From: an uncultured Sphingobacteriales bacterium
Lineage (GTDB): Bacteria; Bacteroidota; Bacteroidia; Chitinophagales; Chitinophagaceae
DNA: 27,841 nucleotides
Direction: 5' to 3'
NCBI GenBank assembly: GCA_946479435.1
Contig: CAMLFX010000035.1
Coordinates: 1-27,841 of the forward strand
In this document: positions 24,085 through 27,841 of the stretch, piece by piece
How the letters are laid out: each line of letters opens with the position of its first letter
Position numbering within the stretch: the stretch's first letter is position 1
Made by a program: the position numbers and the translations under genes
Notes under the pieces: model-generated
What the model saw: the letters and a program-made list of their open reading frames with translations, nothing else
Databases searched by the model: none
Told to the model about the DNA's origin: nothing

Positions 24085-24834
24085 ATGGAAAATCAAGATC
24101 AGAACCAATTTGCACAGTACACTGTACTAGAAAGTGGCGCTGCTAAACCAATGGCCAAAACCTTTATGGCCAATGTGTTTTTATGGATGTTTGCTGCCCT
24201 AGGCATATCGGCATTTTTTGCTTACCTGTTTGCAAGTACACCTTCATTATTGCAATATCTTATAAATGCACAAGGCACTGGCCTTAGCATATTTGGCTGG
24301 GTGGCAATGTTATCGCCCTTAGCTTTTGTACTATTATTATCAGCAGGTATCAGTCGCTTTTCATACCCGGTACTTATTGGCTTGTTTGTAATATTCTCAA
24401 CCCTTATGGGTATCAGCCTTAGCTTTATATTGCTGGTATATACGGCAAGTTCTATTATAGGCTGCTTCGCAGCTGCTTCAGTAATGTTCGGAGTTATGGC
24501 CGTTATGGGCTACACAACCAACAAAGACCTGACAGGCTTTGGCCGTATTATGATGATGGGCCTTATTGGTATCATTGTGGCATCTATCATCAACTGGTTT
24601 CTGAAAAGCTCTCAGCTGGAATATATTGTAAGTATAATAGGTGTTATGGTATTTACCGGCCTTACAGCTTACGATGTGCAAAGACTGAAACGTATTGGCG
24701 AAGGCATGGAATACGAGGGCGTAGGTGCTACCGATCTTAAAAAGACATCGATATTGGGTGCCTTAACCTTGTATCTCGATTTTATTAACCTGTTCCTGAT
24801 GTTATTAAGACTATTTGGTGGCAGAAGGGATTAG
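24085..24834 (+). CDS. Bax inhibitor-1/YccA family membrane protein
   Basis: The 249-residue protein has a short polar N-terminus and about seven transmembrane segments, beginning with VFLWMFAALGISAFFAYLF. The BI-1 family pattern is visible: SSIIGCFAAASVMFGVMAVMGYTT, MMMGLIGIIVASIINWF and the conserved FTGLTAYDVQRLKRI, followed by LGALTLYLDFINLFLMLLRLF. Bacterial members such as BsYetJ are pH-sensitive calcium-leak channels gated by a pair of Asp residues; D203 in the AYDVQ motif and D232 in LYLDFINLF fall in those regions (approximate numbering). Physiological role in Bacteroidota is not established. A terminator follows the stop. Confidence 0.93.
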   Translation: MENQDQNQFAQYTVLESGAAKPMAKTFMANVFLWMFAALGISAFFAYLFASTPSLLQYLINAQGTGLSIFGWVAMLSPLAFVLLLSAGISRFSYPVLIGLFVIFSTLMGISLSFILLVYTASSIIGCFAAASVMFGVMAVMGYTTNKDLTGFGRIMMMGLIGIIVASIINWFLKSSQLEYIVSIIGVMVFTGLTAYDVQRLKRIGEGMEYEGVGATDLKKTSILGALTLYLDFINLFLMLLRLFGGRRD

Positions 24835-24859
24835 GGTTTTTAAACATATACGTGATTGT

Positions 24860-24884
24860 AAGCCGGGCCATCCCGGCTTTCTTT
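24860..24884 (+). terminator. Intrinsic terminator after the BI-1 gene
   Basis: AAGCCGGG (24860-24867) pairs perfectly with CCCGGCTT (24872-24879) around CCAT, followed by TCTTT. It lies 25 bases past the stop at 24834. Confidence 0.8.
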
Positions 24885-24925
24885 ATGGCTAAATAGTTCA
24901 AATTCAGGGATGGTTTTAAATTTCG

Positions 24926-24933
24926 TATCTTCG
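24926..24933 (+). promoter_or_regulatory. Candidate -7 box of the PSP1 gene
   Basis: TATCTTCG, one mismatch from TAnnTTTG, sits in CGTATCTTCGGGCGTT, nearly the same as the sequence before the metalloprotease gene. It would give a 5' leader of about 120 bases ahead of ATG 25061. Confidence 0.35.
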
Positions 24934-24965
24934 GGCGTTAATTTTTATTATTTTTAGCAGATTCG

Positions 24966-25036
24966 GTGACGAACAGTACATGTAGCAGATAGGTAAAACC
25001 GATAGGTTTTTAAAGAAAGAAGTACTGTAGCGTCGC
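24966..25036 (+). promoter_or_regulatory. Structured 5' leader of the PSP1 gene
   Basis: A long-range stem can form between GTGACG-a-ACAGTAC (24966-24979) and GTACTGT-ag-CGTCGC (25022-25036). It has 13 base pairs with one G-U and a small bulge. Inside lies a second hairpin, AAAACC-GATA-GGTTTT (24995-25010). It ends 24 bases before the PSP1 start codon. I do not recognise a known riboswitch class. Confidence 0.4.
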
Positions 25037-25060
25037 TGTCATTATAAATATATTATATAG

Positions 25061-26512
25061 ATGGGATGTGGCAATTGTGGGTCTGGCGCTAGCGGAAAAC
25101 CCGGCGGTTGTAAAGGAAATGGTGGATGTAGTACCGGTGGATGCAACAGAATGAATGTTTTCGATTGGCTGAGCGCGCTGCCCCTGCACGATAGTGCAAA
25201 ACCTTACCCGGTAATAGAAGTAACTTTTAATAAAGGTAGCAGAAAGGATTTTTACCGTAACAACACAGGCCTGATACTGGAAAAAGGCGAATGGATAGCC
25301 GTAGAAGGTATCAGTGGTTTTGATGTTGGACAGGTAAGCCTGACGGGTGAACTGGTAAAGCTCCAGATGAAGAAACACGGCATGGCCGATGATCCGCAGA
25401 TGAAGCGGGTACTACGCCAGGCTACTGATGAGGATATGGAAGCCTACGGCAGGCAAAAAGACCGGGAACCGGAATTGCTGACCCGCTCGCGCGCTATAGC
25501 CCGTAATCTTAATCTTGAAATGAAGCTCTGCGAAGTAGAGTTGCAGGCCGATGGTAAGAAAGCTACTTTTTTCTATACTGCTGAACAGCGTGTTGACTTT
25601 CGCGAGCTGATAAAGCTATATGCGGGCGACTTTAAAGTAAAGGTGGAAATGCGCCAGATAGGTGCCCGCCAGGAAAGCGGTAAAGTAGGGGGCATTGGTT
25701 CTTGCGGCCGTGAATTATGCTGCAGCACCTGGCTTACCGATTTTAAATCGGTAAATACTACGGCAGCGCGTTACCAGAATCTTTCTATTAATCAAACCAA
25801 GCTCAGTGGCCAGTGTGGCCGCCTGAAGTGTTGCCTTAACTATGAGCTGGATACCTATATGGATGCATTGAGGGTATTCCCCGATAGTGCAGATGTATTG
25901 GAAACAGTAAAAGGCAGGGCAACCCTGCAAAAAAGGGATATCTTCAAAAACCTGATGTGGTATAGCTATTCTGATAGCAATAAGCAATACCCGATGACCA
26001 TAGTGAGGGTTAAGGAAATACTAAAGCAAAATAAGGAAGGTATTAAGCCCGATGAACTGCAGCCGGTAGAGCTGGAATTAAGCAGCAATAAAGCGGGTGT
26101 AAAGGTAGATGTTGGTTTTGTGAATGACGTAGGCCAGATAAGCCTGAAAGCACTTGAAAAAGGTGGCAACAAAAAACGTGGCGGTGGGCCTAATAAAGGA
26201 AGCAATCGACCACAGCAACAGGCCAATCCTCAGCAAGGTGTTCCAAAGCAAGCGCGCCCTCAACAACAAGGCGAAGCTAAAGCCGGACAGCCTCAGCAAC
26301 CACGTCCACAGCAAAGCAGGCAACAAGGGAGCCGCCCTCAAAAGCAAGCAGGTGAAGGACAACAACGCCCGCAAGGCAACCGTCCTCAAAGACAAGCAAG
26401 CGAAGGGCAGCCACCGCAACGTCCGCAAGGAAATCGACCTCAACAAGGTAATAGGCCTAACCGTCCTCAAAATAATGACAGACCACCGAGGGAGCAGCAA
26501 CCTCCTCAGTAA
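25061..26512 (+). CDS. PSP1/RicT-family protein with Cys-rich N-terminus and Arg/Pro/Gln-rich tail
   Basis: The 483-residue protein has a PSP1/RicT (YaaT) core (about 47-300) with its double-cysteine motifs SCGRELCC (C215, C220, C221) and QCGRLKCC (C252, C257, C258). Ahead of it is a Gly/Cys stretch (1-30) with cysteines at 3, 6, 17, 23 and 28. After it comes a low-complexity tail (about 367-483) of Gln, Pro, Arg, Gly and Asn. In Bacillus, RicT works with RicA and RicF on RNase Y-dependent RNA maturation and the complex binds iron-sulphur clusters. The many cysteines here would suit a metal or Fe-S site. The basic tail could bind RNA; that is inference. In many Bacteroidota this gene sits by holB and gldH, but here it stands alone. 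Confidence 0.9.
   Translation: MGCGNCGSGASGKPGGCKGNGGCSTGGCNRMNVFDWLSALPLHDSAKPYPVIEVTFNKGSRKDFYRNNTGLILEKGEWIAVEGISGFDVGQVSLTGELVKLQMKKHGMADDPQMKRVLRQATDEDMEAYGRQKDREPELLTRSRAIARNLNLEMKLCEVELQADGKKATFFYTAEQRVDFRELIKLYAGDFKVKVEMRQIGARQESGKVGGIGSCGRELCCSTWLTDFKSVNTTAARYQNLSINQTKLSGQCGRLKCCLNYELDTYMDALRVFPDSADVLETVKGRATLQKRDIFKNLMWYSYSDSNKQYPMTIVRVKEILKQNKEGIKPDELQPVELELSSNKAGVKVDVGFVNDVGQISLKALEKGGNKKRGGGPNKGSNRPQQQANPQQGVPKQARPQQQGEAKAGQPQQPRPQQSRQQGSRPQKQAGEGQQRPQGNRPQRQASEGQPPQRPQGNRPQQGNRPNRPQNNDRPPREQQPPQ
26154..26512 (+). repeat. Low-complexity Arg/Pro/Gln coding tract
   Basis: The 3' third of the PSP1 gene repeats short units encoding RPQ, PQQ, QGNRP and EGQ. RPQGNRPQ-type blocks recur near 26364-26400 and 26418-26450. 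Such tracts tend to change length by slippage or recombination. Long open frames on other frames here (to 26645 plus, 26078-26515 minus) are by-products of this composition. Confidence 0.6.
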
Positions 26513-26519
26513 CAAGGAT

Positions 26520-26558
26520 AAAATAGAAATCCCCGCATATTGCGGGGATTTCTATTTT
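26520..26558. terminator. Long perfect bidirectional terminator
   Basis: An 18-bp perfect stem runs from 26520 to 26537 and from 26541 to 26558 around TAT, with a CCCCGCA/TGCGGGG core and A/T-rich outer pairs that act as the U-tract in either direction. It begins 8 bases after the PSP1 stop and overlaps the stop codon of the convergent lipoprotein gene (26557-26559). Confidence 0.88.
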
Positions 26559-27546
26559 AGTTATACTTTGTTGCTAACCCATAGTAGAAGTAGGGAATTT
26601 TTTGCGTGCTTAGTGAGTGTTTTTTACAATTATATACAGAAATGAAGTTTCCCCTCGCTTCGCTTAGATCCACGCCGGTTAGAATATAATTGTTATTACA
26701 TTCATCAAGTGTAGTGCTGAATATATCAATGCCTAAACGTACAGGCATATCTCTTAAAAGTGATACGTAACCATTTGCAGGATTGATGCTGACAATGGTT
26801 GTAATACGTGTACCGTAATTTACGGTTAGGGTAGCATAAAGCATATTATCTGTACTATTATAGCAAAGTCCTTGTAAACCGTGATCTCTGACATTGCTTA
26901 ACTCTATGCTTGTAAGTGTTCCATTTGCGTATTTATATAGCTGGGTATTGTTTTCGCGGTTTAGCAGGTAAATATCCCCGTTTTGCTGGTTGCAGGTGAG
27001 CGATATAATATATGCAGGTAAAGTGCCGATAATTTTCTCATTCACAATGGTATTATTCTTTATTGTAAATGTTATCAAAGTATCCGGAGGTCCCCAATTA
27101 GCGCCATGTTTCACTGCATAGAATGTTTTGCCAATGTTGCTATATGTGAGTAATGACATCCTGTCGCTACCAATAACAATAACTGTGTTTTTTGAAGAAA
27201 GATCAACGGAAATAATATTTATTGATATATCATCATTATTGCCTGTGATAAAATATCTATTGTCAACGATCACTCCCTGTTGAGTAAGTGGGCCATATTT
27301 TCCCGCAGCAACTGTAGATGTATTTTTTTCGTTTCCTTTCATGTCAAGGTAGGACATAATAGAAATGCTATTCCCTACAGCATCTGCATAGCTGCGTAAG
27401 CCAACTATATCTGTTCGGCAATTTTCAATTGTGTATGTATTGGTGTCGGTATTATCTACACCAGACTGTACATCATAATTGTTAGTGTAGCATGCACTTA
27501 ATATTAAAGTGCTGACTAAAAGAAGGGGTAGGTATGTAACTTTCAT
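26557..27546 (-). CDS. Lipoprotein of unknown function
   Basis: The 329-residue protein has a lipoprotein signal peptide with lipobox LSAC (Cys 19), so it is likely anchored in the outer or inner membrane. The mature part is Asn/Thr/Ser-rich with short beta strands and repeats such as NGDIYLLNRENNTQLYKY, LCYNSTDNMLYATL and TTIVSINPANGYVSLL, which look like blades of a beta-propeller. No catalytic motif is seen. Base composition is more AT-rich and Asn-rich than its neighbours, which could mean more recent arrival or weak constraint. It sits 53 bases after the porin gene on the same strand and could be co-transcribed with it. Confidence 0.82.
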   Translation of the reverse strand: MKVTYLPLLLVSTLILSACYTNNYDVQSGVDNTDTNTYTIENCRTDIVGLRSYADAVGNSISIMSYLDMKGNEKNTSTVAAGKYGPLTQQGVIVDNRYFITGNNDDISINIISVDLSSKNTVIVIGSDRMSLLTYSNIGKTFYAVKHGANWGPPDTLITFTIKNNTIVNEKIIGTLPAYIISLTCNQQNGDIYLLNRENNTQLYKYANGTLTSIELSNVRDHGLQGLCYNSTDNMLYATLTVNYGTRITTIVSINPANGYVSLLRDMPVRLGIDIFSTTLDECNNNYILTGVDLSEARGNFISVYNCKKHSLSTQKIPYFYYGLATKYN

Positions 27547-27599
27547 AGGGTTTACAATATATAATATGAAAACGAATAAGGGGTCAATTTATTGTCAGA

Positions 27600-27841
27600 T
27601 TATAGTTCTACGTGCAGCCTTACTGAAAATATATGTACGGGTCCGCGATCGGCGTTATAAGCAGGGTTCAGGCAGAACTGATAGTCGCCGGTCAGCCATA
27701 TAGCTTTATCTATTGGTTTGAAACTATAGTATAATTCGCCAATAGCTTCGGGTGCATAGTTCAACTGACCATCGCCAATCATAAACCCTTTACCCCCAAA
27801 AGCAAGATATTGCTGATGCTCTTTTGAAAGGCCGTTCACCA
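27600..27841 (-). CDS. OprB-like carbohydrate porin, partial (C-terminus)
   Basis: The last 80 or so residues of a larger outer-membrane protein are present; the rest lies beyond the right edge. The sequence resembles the C-terminus of OprB-family carbohydrate-selective porins: EAIGELYYSFKPIDKAIWLT, then GDYQFCLNPAYNADRGPVHI and FSVRLHVEL at the end. These porins form beta-barrels that pass sugars or other small solutes across the outer membrane. An in-frame Met at 27839 is probably internal rather than the start. Solute specificity cannot be told from the fragment. Confidence 0.75.
   Translation of the reverse strand, partial: VNGLSKEHQQYLAFGGKGFMIGDGQLNYAPEAIGELYYSFKPIDKAIWLTGDYQFCLNPAYNADRGPVHIFSVRLHVEL

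Noticed and set aside
26078..26645. Long open frames on both strands (26154-26645 plus and 26078-26515 minus)
   Set aside because: They are by-products of the repetitive Arg/Pro/Gln tail of the PSP1 gene, and the plus-strand one runs through the strong terminator at 26520-26558.

Overview
The window looks like ordinary chromosomal DNA from a member of the Bacteroidota, most like a Chitinophagaceae-type organism. Three things point that way. It encodes both kinds of type IX secretion (T9SS) C-terminal sorting domain: a gliding-motility-associated type B domain at 10921-13623 and a type A domain at 20095-22392. Several starts have a TAnnTTTG-like -7 box close by and little Shine-Dalgarno sequence. 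The gene content is also typical (PSP1/RicT protein, LemA-TPM cluster, AIM24-like protein, front-end-type desaturase, kynureninase). I see no mobile element, CRISPR array, tRNA or rRNA. No gap without a gene exceeds 300 bases.

Layout from left to right. A PhoB/PhoR-like two-component pair on the minus strand opens the window; the kinase is cut by the left edge. Next comes a membrane-anchored coiled-coil protein (minus), divergent from a DEDDy 3'-5' exonuclease that overlaps holA (DNA polymerase III delta). A minus-strand run of kynU, ribF and a secreted erythromycin-esterase-like protein follows. After that come a small outer-membrane-barrel-like protein, a LemA-TPM-TPM operon, a 900-residue T9SS cargo protein with a probable seven-bladed propeller, and an alpha/beta hydrolase. 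A lipid block follows: fatty acid desaturase, App1-like phosphatidate phosphatase (minus) and a divergent diacylglycerol-kinase-like protein. Then come a secreted dienelactone hydrolase, an acyltransferase-3 membrane protein, a secreted zinc metalloprotease and an acyl-CoA thioesterase. The right part holds an AIM24-like protein (minus), a possible 38-residue membrane peptide, a Bax-inhibitor-1 protein, PSP1/RicT, a lipoprotein (minus) and the C-terminus of an OprB-like porin (minus, cut by the right edge).

The most unusual element lies between the metalloprotease and the thioesterase (22401-22569). It combines a good Bacteroidota-type promoter, a 23-codon ORF starting at or next to the predicted transcription start, and mutually exclusive RNA stems ending in a strong intrinsic terminator. 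This is the architecture of a ribosome-mediated attenuator, in front of a lone acyl-CoA thioesterase. Secondary points of interest are a structured 5' leader before PSP1/RicT (24966-25036), a possible small membrane peptide with its own terminator (23879-24045), and opposing phosphatidate/diacylglycerol enzymes divergently arranged over 39 bp. All functions are read from motifs and family resemblance; no database search was run.
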